A DNA stretch of 64,000 nt. Origin: Massilia sp. 9096 (lineage in GTDB: Bacteria > Pseudomonadota > Gammaproteobacteria > Burkholderiales > Burkholderiaceae_D). The notes beneath the pieces are model-generated. The model was not told the origin of the DNA. It searched no databases and saw nothing but the letters and a program-made list of their open reading frames with translations. Location: positions 3,224,001 to 3,288,000 of the forward strand of contig NZ_JQNN01000001.1 in the NCBI RefSeq assembly GCF_000745265.1, given 5' to 3'. Position numbers and translations under genes: made by a program. This document shows, piece by piece, positions 13,828-21,793 of the stretch; the first letter of the stretch is position 1, and every line of letters starts with the position of its first letter.

Positions 13828-14847
13828 TCATCCATTAATTTCAGGAGACGTTATATCTTGAATAATCGCGTCCGAAATTTTTTCAGATATCTCTTCGTTA
13901 TACTTCGCGCTCCACCCCCATTTTCTTGTTGCGATATTTAGTCCATCAAAACACTCCATCATAAACGCAATAGCTTTTTTAGGGTCCGCTTTTACAAAGA
14001 ATCTGTCACCTTTTTTCTTTAAAGGTTTTGAATTAGGTGCACAGGTGCAAGTAGTCATCCACATCAGCGTTGACCAGCGTTCTTCGCCAGCACAGAGATA
14101 CCATTCTCTTATCTCTTTTCGTGCTGCCGTGGCCCAACGCCTAATCGCTGGGATTTGGTACACTTCCCTATGGTCGTACTCATACCCGTAAGTCGCAATG
14201 TAAAGCTTTCCTTGAACGGCCAGTGCGAGTTTTTCGTTTCGCGTAATCCTTGCGATAAAATTTTTCAGATTTGATACATTTAAAGACTCAATATCTTTTC
14301 GAGGAATACTGTATTGAATCAATGAATCCTCCCCGATTTTGCTAAGCATCTCTTGGTCCCGCTCAAACTCCGATAAGTGATTCTCAGCATTTCCAAAAAG
14401 ATTTTTTATTTCATCTATACTGCTTTTACATAGTTTTTTATCTTTCGGAATCGGATATCTCCAACCGGCGCCACCAAAGTCAACATTCTCTTTTTTTAAA
14501 ACCTCCCAATAGCAGTCTTTTCCTTCCGGGTCACAAATTATTAATAAGAGTGGAGTGGGAAGATTTAAAAAGTAATTTAGATGTTCTTTACTATCTTTAT
14601 ACCAATGCATTTGGCCGCCAGGCGTTAGGTAGCTTTTCCCCGTCTTAACCTGAACAGCTATGAATTGCCCTGTCACACTTCCGTCTGGCGAAACGTAGTC
14701 TACGTACCCATCCACTCCAAAATCATGTTCTTGATGAGTTCTTCTAAAAACCCACCCGAAATCATCATTAAAAATTGTCGAAACAACATTAATTCCAATC
14801 TCTGCAGTTTTACCCGTATTTTGTCGTTTCGGAAAATTTCCAGTCAT
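13828..14847 (-). CDS. DUF4365 nuclease-like protein
   Basis: The product has 339 residues, starting at ATG 14847 (MTGNFPKRQNTGKTAEIGIN). An upstream ATG at 14907 would add a non-conserved stretch. The N-terminal 150 residues match DUF4365: EHDFGVDGYVDYV (about 37) followed by GQFIAVQVKTGKSYL (about 64). The D ... QxK spacing is that of a PD-(D/E)xK-like restriction fold. The domain is common in defence islands, alone or beside RM-type genes. Residues 170-339 are unassigned. It faces the Septu-like operon and is the last gene before attR. Confidence 0.7.
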   Translation of the reverse strand: MTGNFPKRQNTGKTAEIGINVVSTIFNDDFGWVFRRTHQEHDFGVDGYVDYVSPDGSVTGQFIAVQVKTGKSYLTPGGQMHWYKDSKEHLNYFLNLPTPLLLIICDPEGKDCYWEVLKKENVDFGGAGWRYPIPKDKKLCKSSIDEIKNLFGNAENHLSEFERDQEMLSKIGEDSLIQYSIPRKDIESLNVSNLKNFIARITRNEKLALAVQGKLYIATYGYEYDHREVYQIPAIRRWATAARKEIREWYLCAGEERWSTLMWMTTCTCAPNSKPLKKKGDRFFVKADPKKAIAFMMECFDGLNIATRKWGWSAKYNEEISEKISDAIIQDITSPEING

Positions 14848-15177
14848 TTTTATCTTCAAAACCAAATATTCGGCTATCTCGACATGGTATAACGAAAAAG
14901 TAACCATTGACTATTAGTACTTTTTAAACACCAGAATTCTTGTTATAAATAAAAGCTAACAGTCAGAGCATACAAAGTAACACTAGAATAATGCGATTCG
15001 TAGAAAATTATGTTCGGGCCGTATACCGACGTCAAGCGGTAAATCATTTACTTCTGACGATTCAAGAGAGGGTGTTAGATACACCTTGAGGTGACACTAT
15101 GCCAATAGACATGCATCGCGTTCTAAATATCGAGCGAGGTTGCTGCCGAAAGGACATCAGATAGACGGTAAGAGTTG
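14848..15177. other. AT-rich right end of the island
   Basis: About 330 bp between the DUF4365 start and the right attachment arm, with no credible gene. It must contain the promoter of the DUF4365 gene near its left side. No repeat other than the right-end arm was noticed. Confidence 0.45.
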
Positions 15178-15204
15178 TTTCGAAGTTGTTGCACTCTAAC
15201 CCAG
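15178..15204. other. attR arm and core of the island
   Basis: TTTCGAAGTTGTTGCACTCT leads into AACCCAG. The last four bases CCAG equal those at 1049-1052, and radC resumes with the next base. This is the right junction. Confidence 0.75.
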
Positions 15205-15432
15205 ACCACAGTGTACCCACGCGAAGTCGTACGCGAAGCGATCGCCTGCAACGCCGCCAGCGTCCTGCTCGCCCACAATCACCCGTCCGGCATGGCGCAG
15301 CCGAGCGACGCCGACCTGAACATCACGCAGCGGCTGCGCGAGGCGCTGGCCCTGGTCGACATCCGCGTGCTCGATCATTTCGTGGTGGCCGGGCCGCTGG
15401 TGTATTCGTTTGCGGAGCACGGGCAGCTGTAG
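15205..15432 (+). pseudogene. radC: radC, 3' part
   Basis: It continues RadC in frame with the 606-1052 part: [20 protein letters not shown], then [17 protein letters not shown], the JAMM zinc motif H-x-H-x10-D, and ends FAEHGQL. It has no start codon of its own at the junction. Frames open upstream of it in island DNA are not conserved. The product of this fragment alone would lack the N-terminal half of the fold. Confidence 0.92.
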
Positions 15433-15462
15433 CGCCGCGTCGGTCGCGCTGCGCGGCGCTGC

Positions 15463-17106
15463 TCACGACGGCCCGGGCGCCTGCGCCAAGGCCGGCTGCG
15501 CCCGCACCGGCGCCGGTCCCGGCGCGGGCAGCATCATGCGCTCGACCGTGAAGCCGAGCATCCCCCTGCCCCCGAACCGCAGCGGCAGCTCGATACGCGC
15601 ACGCGACAGCGGCCGCGCTGCCGGGTAGGCGGCGCGGAAGTCGGCGCCGAGGCCTTGCGGGTAGCCGTCCTGGGTCACCAGCAGCACCTCGCCGCGCAGC
15701 GGGCGGCGCTCGCGCAGCAGGTCGTCCAGCAGGACAGTTTGCGCGACGGTCTGCAAGGACGGCGCCTCGGCCCGGGCGAACAGCAGGTTGCCGGCCAACA
15801 TGACGTCATTGGCGACCACGGCCTGCGCGCCCGGATACCGCTGCGCCAGCGCCTGCGCCAGCGGCGCGTACGGATAATGCGCCGCCACCGTCTTGCCGAT
15901 GGCCGGGCCGAGCCAGATGCGCGCCGGCAGCAAGGCAAGGGTCGCGACCCCAGCCACGGCGCCGATGCGCAACAGCCGGCCTCCGGGCGCCTGCCGGCGC
16001 AGCGCGGGCAGCCAGACCAGCAGCGCCAGCGGCAGCGAAAACAGCACCGGCATCAGCCAGCGCTCCTTGATCGTCCCGACCACCCCGAGCAGCACCAGCA
16101 ACCCCAGCTGCGCCAGGCAGAGCACATACAGCCAGAGAAAAAAGCGGCCGGCGGCGCCATCTCGCGCCCGCGCCATGCGCGCATCGCGCGCTCGCGTACG
16201 CACGCGGGAGGCCAGATCGGCGCGCACGGACCAGGCGGCGAACGCGAACGCGGCGGCGGGTACGGCGACGAAGGCCGCCAGCGCCGACAACAGGCCGAGC
16301 GCGCCGTGCAGCACGCGGCGCAGGTAAGGCGCGTGCTCGCCGCCGTCCTGCATCTTGTGCAGCGTGCCGCCGAAGGCCGCGTCGAGGTGCTGCGCCATCC
16401 AGGCGGCATGCGGCAGGAAAACCACCATGGCCACCAGCGCCGCGATCCAGGCGCGCCGGTGCCACAGCACCACGCGGTGCTCGTGCACCAGCAGACTGGC
16501 GCCGACCATGCCGCCCAGCAGGATGGCGAAGTTGTACTTGGCCAGCAGCCCGAGGCCCGCCACCAGGCCGAAGGCCGCGTAGCGCGCGGCGACCGGCCTG
16601 GCCAGCAGCGCGCCGTATGCCCACAGCAGGCCGCAGGCGAGCGCCATCATCAGCACGGAGTGGGTCTGGATGCGCAGCGCTTCCCAGCCGATCTGCGGCA
16701 ACAGCAGCAGCGACGCGGCCGCCGCCAGCGCCCCGGCCCGGCCGACCCACGGCAGCGCGGCGCGATACATCGCCATGTAGATCGCACCCAGCGACAGGCC
16801 CTTGACGAGCGCCAGCGCGAAACGATCCGGTCCGAAGGCCTGGAAGGCCAGCCACTGCAGCCAGGTGTAGAGCGGCGGCTGGGCGCCGTAGCCGGGCCGC
16901 AGGTCGCGCGCCAGGTAGACCATCTCGGCTTCGTCGCGTTCGAGCCCGCCGTGCTCGCCCAGACGCAGCACGAGGTAAGCCACGACATAGGCGAGCACGG
17001 CCAGCAGCGGGCCCGGGACCTCGCTGCGCCGGCGCAGGACGGGCGCGCCATGGGCATCGAAGGCGTCGACCGGGCCCGGTGATGCGGCCAAATGCTCGTC
17101 GGACAT
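15463..17106 (-). CDS. GT39-type membrane glycosyltransferase (ArnT/PMT-like)
   Basis: The product has 547 residues. ATG 17106 (MSDEHLAASPGPVD) is preceded by GGAGAG. The longer frame to 17454 lacks family resemblance upstream. The first loop after TM1 carries RDEAEMVYLARDL and then QPPLYTWLQWLAFQAFGPDR, the acidic and PPLY signature of GT39/ArnT-like enzymes that use polyprenyl-phosphate sugars. About a dozen hydrophobic segments fill residues 35-450, followed by a periplasmic domain (VAAHYPYAPLAQALAQRYPG). The acceptor could be lipid A or a protein and cannot be told from the sequence. Confidence 0.8.
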   Translation of the reverse strand: MSDEHLAASPGPVDAFDAHGAPVLRRRSEVPGPLLAVLAYVVAYLVLRLGEHGGLERDEAEMVYLARDLRPGYGAQPPLYTWLQWLAFQAFGPDRFALALVKGLSLGAIYMAMYRAALPWVGRAGALAAAASLLLLPQIGWEALRIQTHSVLMMALACGLLWAYGALLARPVAARYAAFGLVAGLGLLAKYNFAILLGGMVGASLLVHEHRVVLWHRRAWIAALVAMVVFLPHAAWMAQHLDAAFGGTLHKMQDGGEHAPYLRRVLHGALGLLSALAAFVAVPAAAFAFAAWSVRADLASRVRTRARDARMARARDGAAGRFFLWLYVLCLAQLGLLVLLGVVGTIKERWLMPVLFSLPLALLVWLPALRRQAPGGRLLRIGAVAGVATLALLPARIWLGPAIGKTVAAHYPYAPLAQALAQRYPGAQAVVANDVMLAGNLLFARAEAPSLQTVAQTVLLDDLLRERRPLRGEVLLVTQDGYPQGLGADFRAAYPAARPLSRARIELPLRFGGRGMLGFTVERMMLPAPGPAPVRAQPALAQAPGPS

Positions 17107-17542
17107 GTCTCTCCTCGTCAAAGCAAACCGGTGGCGTGCGATCGCGCGCCTGCCTCTACTGAAACGCGAGCAGGCTTGCGTGGTCTTGAAGTCCGACAAA
17201 CGCACGGTAATGCGGTTCGCATACGCGCGCCGGCGTGGTGTGCTTCCTACACTGCGATCGACAGGCGCAGCCCATGGCGACAACGATGACCTTGCGGGAG
17301 AAGGCAGATGTATCTCGACCGCCACGCTTGAATGTCCCCGAGCGTTCCGTGAGCGCCGTTTCAGGCACCGATAAGACTGTGTAAACAGAGGCTTAGCACA
17401 CGAATATTGCGAAATTCGATAATTGTTAAATCTTTGCGATTTATGGAGAAACAATTTTTTTCCGCAAGTTGTTGATTACGCGACGGTTTTCAAGCTATAC
17501 TCTCGTTTTTCCAAATCTGGAAGTTTATTCAAGGAGTGCGCT
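17107..17542. other. Intergenic region upstream of rpmB
   Basis: About 435 bp between the divergent glycosyltransferase and rpmB. The right end holds the rpmB promoter. The rest shows no gene; frames running through it are GC-rich overlaps without homology. Confidence 0.5.
17472..17501 (+). promoter_or_regulatory. rpmB-rpmG promoter
   Basis: TTGATT (17472-17477), 18 bp, then TATACT (17496-17501), about 40 bp ahead of the rpmB start. Confidence 0.6.
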
Positions 17543-17779
17543 ATGGCACGTGTTTGCCAAGTTACTGGCAAGGGTGTGATGGTTGGCAACAACGTCTCCC
17601 ACGCTAACAACAAAACCAAGCGTCGTTTTCTGCCGAACCTGCAGAACCGTCGTATTTTCGTAGAATCGGAAAACCGCTGGGTCTCCCTGCGCGTCTCCAA
17701 CGCTGGCCTGCGCGTCATCGACAAGCTCGGTATCGACGCTGTCCTGACCGACATGCGCGCCCGCGGCGAGAAAATCTAA
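17543..17779 (+). CDS. rpmB: 50S ribosomal protein L28
   Basis: The 78-residue product [20 protein letters not shown] ... [15 protein letters not shown] is the canonical bacterial L28, a structural protein of the large subunit. ATG 17543 has AAGGAG 9 bp upstream; longer frames have no support. It is followed by rpmG after 16 bp, the usual two-gene operon. Confidence 0.98.
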   Translation: MARVCQVTGKGVMVGNNVSHANNKTKRRFLPNLQNRRIFVESENRWVSLRVSNAGLRVIDKLGIDAVLTDMRARGEKI

Positions 17780-17795
17780 TTAGGGAGTAGTCACC

Positions 17796-17963
17796 ATGGC
17801 AAAAACTGGCCGCGACAAGATCAAGCTGGAGTCGACCGCAGGTACTGGTCACTTCTACACCACGACCAAGAACAAGCGCACCATGCCGGCGAAGATGGAA
17901 ATCACCAAATTCGACCCGAAGGCACGCAAGCACGTCGTGTACAAAGAAACCAAGATCAAGTAA
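17796..17963 (+). CDS. rpmG: 50S ribosomal protein L33
   Basis: The 55-residue product [20 protein letters not shown] ... [18 protein letters not shown] is bacterial L33 of the form lacking the zinc-binding cysteines (C- form). GGGAG lies 8 bp upstream. It is co-transcribed with rpmB and followed by a terminator at 17982. Confidence 0.97.
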   Translation: MAKTGRDKIKLESTAGTGHFYTTTKNKRTMPAKMEITKFDPKARKHVVYKETKIK

Positions 17964-17981
17964 TCCGATCTGGTTCTTCTC

Positions 17982-18016
17982 AAAAAAGCCGCTCACACCG
18001 TGTGCGGCTTTTTTGT
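17982..18016 (+). terminator. Terminator of rpmB-rpmG
   Basis: AAAAAAGCCGC and GCGGCTTTTTT flank an inner CACACCGTGTG; the stem is followed by TTTTTTG on the plus strand. Confidence 0.9.
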
Positions 18017-18111
18017 TTTTGATGCGCCTCATTCCGCATCGCGCTTCCACCGCCGAGCCCACCTGCCGCCGCTATAGTCGGTCCACCGATGACCGTCTTC
18101 GGAGGCACGCC

Positions 18112-19056
18112 ATGCCGCGCCCGCTCCTTCCCTTCGTCCTTGCCCTCGTCCTCCTGCTGCCGGGCTGCGGCACACCCTACCGGCCGGCCGTCGTCGTGCG
18201 CGACAGCACGCCTTTCCCCGGCATCGCCGGCGTGATCGCCGCCAACCAGCCGCAAGCGGTCGACGTCATCCTGGTGCACGGCATCTGCACCCACGATGCC
18301 GCGTGGGCCGACGCCGCCATCGAGCGGCTCGCCGGCATCGTCGAGACCCATGCGCCGCCCTCCCCTGCGGCGGCCGCGCCCGGCGACGTCTGCAAGCCGA
18401 CCCGCGCCAGGCTCAACGGCATCGCCAAGGACCGGCTGCTCGACGACTGCCTGTCCGACGCCCTGATCTACGAAGGCGCCAGCCACGAGGCGATGCGCGA
18501 CGCCATGGTCGAAGCGGTATCGCAGGTGCTCGCAGAGCACCCGGACGACGGCGCCACGCTGGTCGTGGTGGCCGAGAGCCTGGGCAGCAAGATGCTGTTC
18601 GACGCCCTGGACAGCATGCTCGAATCGAACCAGCCGCGCACCCGGGCGCTGGGACGGCAAGCGGCGCGCCGCCTGGGCCTGGTCTTCATGGCCGGCAACC
18701 AGCTGCCGATCCTCGGGCTGGCCGAGCAAACGCTGGCGGCGCGCGCGATGCCGGCCCAGGACACGCTGCAGCGCTTCCTCGAGCTGCGGCGGCGCCAGAG
18801 CGCCCCGCGCGCCGGCGGCATCGCGCGCCTGGGCCTGGTCGCCTTCACCGATCCGAACGACGTGCTGTCGTATCGCCTGCTGCCGGCGCGCTATGCCGCG
18901 CCCGATGTCGCCGTGGCCGATGTGCTGGTCTCGAACGGCCGGACCTGGCTTGGCCTGTTCGAGAACCCCTTCGCCGCGCACCTGGACTACCTCGCCAATC
19001 CGGACCTGGGCGCGCTGGTCGCCTGCGGCTATCCGATCGCGCCCGGCTGCCGCTGA
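18112..19056 (+). CDS. Alpha/beta-hydrolase lipoprotein
   Basis: The product has 314 residues. ATG 18112 follows GGAGG. The first residues MPRPLLPFVLALVLLLPGCG contain a lipobox (LLPGC), so the mature protein is lipid-anchored. VDVILVHGICTHDAAW (about 50) is the oxyanion-hole strand, and VVVAESLGSKMLFDAL (about 155) carries the nucleophile elbow (ESLGS). The middle is Ala/Arg-rich. The substrate is unknown; the fold is that of an esterase or lipase. It is followed on the same strand by a desaturase. Confidence 0.72.
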   Translation: MPRPLLPFVLALVLLLPGCGTPYRPAVVVRDSTPFPGIAGVIAANQPQAVDVILVHGICTHDAAWADAAIERLAGIVETHAPPSPAAAAPGDVCKPTRARLNGIAKDRLLDDCLSDALIYEGASHEAMRDAMVEAVSQVLAEHPDDGATLVVVAESLGSKMLFDALDSMLESNQPRTRALGRQAARRLGLVFMAGNQLPILGLAEQTLAARAMPAQDTLQRFLELRRRQSAPRAGGIARLGLVAFTDPNDVLSYRLLPARYAAPDVAVADVLVSNGRTWLGLFENPFAAHLDYLANPDLGALVACGYPIAPGCR

Positions 19057-19163
19057 AATCGGCCGTGCTTCACCAAGCCGAGCCGACCGTCCCGCACGGC
19101 AACGGTTCGACGCGCGCGGCAATCGGCGTTAATCTCCAAGGGCCTCATCTTCGGGGGATGTCC

Positions 19164-20372
19164 ATGGATCACGTCTTGCAATGGCTGGCCGGCGGACTGC
19201 TGCACTGGGGCCCGTGGCGCATCGTCGCCTACACGGCCATCACGACCCACCTCACCATCGTCGCCGTCACGGTCTACCTGCACCGCTGCCAGGCGCACCG
19301 CGCGCTCGACCTTCATCCGGCGGTCGCGCACCTGTTCCGCTTCTGGCTGTGGATCTCGACCGGCATGGCGACGCGCGAATGGGTCGCGGTGCACCGCAAG
19401 CACCATGCGCGCTGCGAACAGCCGGGCGACCCGCACAGCCCGCAGATCTTCGGCATCCGCAAGGTGCTGCTCGAAGGCGCCGAGCTGTACCGCCTTGAAG
19501 CCCGGGACGCACACACGGTCGCGCGCTACGGCCACGGCGCGCCCGACGACTGGCTCGAGGGCCACGTCTACGCCGCCTTGCCTTGGCAGGGCGTCGGGCT
19601 GCTGTTGATGCTTGACGTGGCGCTGTTCGGCGCGATCGGCGCGACCGTGTGGGCGGTGCAGATGCTGTGGATTCCGGTGCTGGCGGCGGGCGTGGTCAAC
19701 GGCCTGGGCCATTTTGCCGGCTACCGCAGCTTCGACGGGCCGAACGCGGCCGCCAACATCCTGCCCTGGGGCCTGCTGATCGGCGGCGAGGAGCTGCACA
19801 ACAACCACCATACCTTTCCGACCTCGGCCAAGTTGTCGGTGCGCTGGTTCGAGTTCGACGTCGGCTGGCTGTACATCCGCCTGCTGTGCGCCTGCCGCCT
19901 CGCGCGCGTGCGCACGCTCCCGCCACGCATGCACGCGCGAGGCGGCGCGGCCTTGCCGCTGGACGCGGGCAGCGTCGCCGCGGTGACGGCCGGCCGCCAC
20001 TACCTGATGCGCGATTATGGCCGGATGCTGGTGCATGTATTCCGTGACGAGCTGCGCGCCGAACTGCGCCGCGCCGGAGACCGAAGGAGTGGCACCACTG
20101 CACGCATGCGGCGCCAGGCCGAGCGCCTGCTGCGGCGCGAGCCGGACAACCTGGCCGCGCACCAGCTGGCCGACTTGCGCCGGCTGCTCGAGCGCTACCA
20201 GCCGCTGGCGCGCCTGCAGGCGATGCGCGCGGAACTGCGCGCAGTGTGGGAGTCGACCGCGGCCGGTGAGCAGGAAGCGCTGGCGCTGCTGGCCGGCTGG
20301 TGCGAACGCGCCGAGCGTTCGGGGATGGCGCCGCTGCTGACGTTTGCACGCACGCTGCGCGCCTACCGTTGA
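19164..20372 (+). CDS. Membrane fatty-acid/acyl desaturase, paralog 1
   Basis: The product has 402 residues. ATG 19164 has GGGGG upstream; ATG 19158 is the alternative. Histidine boxes are HRCQAHRALD (about 38), HRKHH (about 75) and HNNHH (about 213), which bind the di-iron centre of delta-9 type desaturases. Four hydrophobic segments surround them. A C-terminal extension of about 150 residues is helical (ERLLRREPDNLAAHQLADLR) and is shared with the paralog at 20450-21661. It introduces double bonds in acyl chains, most likely for membrane fluidity. Confidence 0.88.
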   Translation: MDHVLQWLAGGLLHWGPWRIVAYTAITTHLTIVAVTVYLHRCQAHRALDLHPAVAHLFRFWLWISTGMATREWVAVHRKHHARCEQPGDPHSPQIFGIRKVLLEGAELYRLEARDAHTVARYGHGAPDDWLEGHVYAALPWQGVGLLLMLDVALFGAIGATVWAVQMLWIPVLAAGVVNGLGHFAGYRSFDGPNAAANILPWGLLIGGEELHNNHHTFPTSAKLSVRWFEFDVGWLYIRLLCACRLARVRTLPPRMHARGGAALPLDAGSVAAVTAGRHYLMRDYGRMLVHVFRDELRAELRRAGDRRSGTTARMRRQAERLLRREPDNLAAHQLADLRRLLERYQPLARLQAMRAELRAVWESTAAGEQEALALLAGWCERAERSGMAPLLTFARTLRAYR

Positions 20373-20399
20373 AGGGGTGAGCTTTACCTGGCCTGGATA

Positions 20400-20430
20400 C
20401 GACGACGCCCCTGCGTGAGGGGCGTCGTCG
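20400..20430. terminator. Hairpin between convergent desaturase genes
   Basis: CGACGACGCCCC (20400-20411) pairs perfectly with GGGGCGTCGTCG (20419-20430). There is no T-tract on either side, so termination may be weak, but it sits exactly between the two convergent stops. Confidence 0.55.
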
Positions 20431-20449
20431 GGTTCACATCACAGCCGGA

Positions 20450-21661
20450 TCAGGCATAGCTGCGCAGGCGCATCGAGAACTCCTTGAGCGACTGGATGCC
20501 CGAAGCTTCGGCGCGTGCGCACCAGTCCTGCAGCTGGTGCAGCAGCTGGTCGCGGGTCGAGTGCGAACGCTCCCAGATCGCGCCCAGTTCGACGCGCATC
20601 TCGTGCATGGTCTCCAGCGCCTTGCTGTGCTGGAACAGCTGGGTCAGCTGGGCCTGTTGCGGCGCGCCCAGCTTGGCCGGCTCGCGCTGCAGCAGCTTGC
20701 GGCTGCTCTTGAGGAAACGCGCTTCCAGCTCGGCCTTGTGTTTCAGGTGCTCGACTTCCTCGCTGAAAGCAGCCTTGACCGACTTGGCGTACTTGGCCAT
20801 CACGTCGTAGCGGTTGGCGATCACGGCCTGCAGCGTGTCGAAGTCGGCAACCAGCTTGTCCTTGGCCAGCTTCGGCTTCGGGATGGTCTTCTTGACCTTG
20901 GCCAGGCCCACCATTTCCATCATGCGGATGTACATCCAGCCGATGTCGAACTCGTACCACTTGCTCGACAGCTTGGCCGAGGTGGCGAAGGTGTGGTGGT
21001 TGTTGTGCAGTTCTTCGCCGCCAATGATGATGCCCCACGGGATCAGGTTGGTGGCGGCATCGTTGCAGTCGTAGTTGCGGTAGCCGGTGTAGTGGCCCAG
21101 GCCGTTGATGATGCCGGCCGCGGTGATCGGGATCCACAGCATCTGCACGGCCCAGATCGTGATGCCGGCCACGCCGAACAGCATGACGTTCAGCGGCAGC
21201 AGGATCGACACGCCAACCCAGCTCCAGCGCGTGTAGAGCTTGTTCTCGATCCAGTCGTTCGGGCAGCCGTGGCCGTATTTGTCGAGCGTTTCCTGGTTCT
21301 TGGTCTCGGCGCGGTACAGTTCGGCGCCTTCCAGCAGCACTTTCTTGATGCCGTGGGTCTGCGGGCTGTGCGGGTCTTCGACGGTTTCGCACTTGGCGTG
21401 GTGCTTGCGGTGCACCGCAGCCCATTCCTTGGTGACCTGGCCAGTGGTCATCCAGAGCCAGAAGCGGAAGAAATGGCTGACGATCGGGTGCAGATCGAGT
21501 GCACGGTGCGCCTGGTGGCGGTGCAAATAGATCGTCACGCCAGCGATCGTGATGTGCGTCACGACGAGCGTGTACGCGACCATTTGCCAGACAGACAGCT
21601 CGAACAGGCCGCCATCCAGGAAGGACAAGACGGCATGCAGGGTGTTGCTCAGAAAATTCAT
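20450..21661 (-). CDS. Membrane fatty-acid/acyl desaturase, paralog 2
   Basis: The product has 403 residues. ATG 21661 (MNFLSNTLHAVLSFLDGG) follows GGAGTC. The same three histidine boxes are present: HRHQAHRALD, HRKHH and HNNHH. It shares the WVAVQMLWIP-type core and the C-terminal helical extension with the plus-strand neighbour, so the two arose by duplication and now point at each other. The C-terminal domain is longer and richer in Lys/Glu here. Likely role: membrane lipid desaturation. Confidence 0.9.
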   Translation of the reverse strand: MNFLSNTLHAVLSFLDGGLFELSVWQMVAYTLVVTHITIAGVTIYLHRHQAHRALDLHPIVSHFFRFWLWMTTGQVTKEWAAVHRKHHAKCETVEDPHSPQTHGIKKVLLEGAELYRAETKNQETLDKYGHGCPNDWIENKLYTRWSWVGVSILLPLNVMLFGVAGITIWAVQMLWIPITAAGIINGLGHYTGYRNYDCNDAATNLIPWGIIIGGEELHNNHHTFATSAKLSSKWYEFDIGWMYIRMMEMVGLAKVKKTIPKPKLAKDKLVADFDTLQAVIANRYDVMAKYAKSVKAAFSEEVEHLKHKAELEARFLKSSRKLLQREPAKLGAPQQAQLTQLFQHSKALETMHEMRVELGAIWERSHSTRDQLLHQLQDWCARAEASGIQSLKEFSMRLRSYA

Positions 21662-21793
21662 TAAGACTCCACTAGGAACTGACATAGGCCATTCTTTCTC
21701 TGAAATGGTCTCTACGGAAAGGTATCGTACTCGGCGTACAAAGCAAGGCGCATTTTACGCGCAACCAATGTCGTACGGAACGTATTGGCGCAA

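Larger units (their letters stand above)
1050..15204. mobile_element. Integrated genomic island in radC (about 14.15 kb) with serine recombinase and defence genes
   Basis: The limits are set by reconstructing radC: 606-1052 joined to 15205-15432 gives one intact reading frame. A large serine recombinase sits 40 bp inside the left end. The interior is AT-richer than the flanks and carries HTH replication-like proteins, iteron-like repeats, an attC-bracketed gene unit, an RT locus, a Septu-like pair and a DUF4365 gene. No relaxase, conjugation genes or phage structural genes were seen, so transfer would need a helper. A 25-bp copy of the right-end sequence at 11461-11485 suggests part of the island may have arrived separately. 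Confidence 0.92.

Noticed and set aside
15655-17082. Plus-strand frame of 475 codons opposite the glycosyltransferase
   Set aside because: GC-rich antisense shadow with Arg/Gln-repeats; the minus frame is a clear multi-span GT39 protein.
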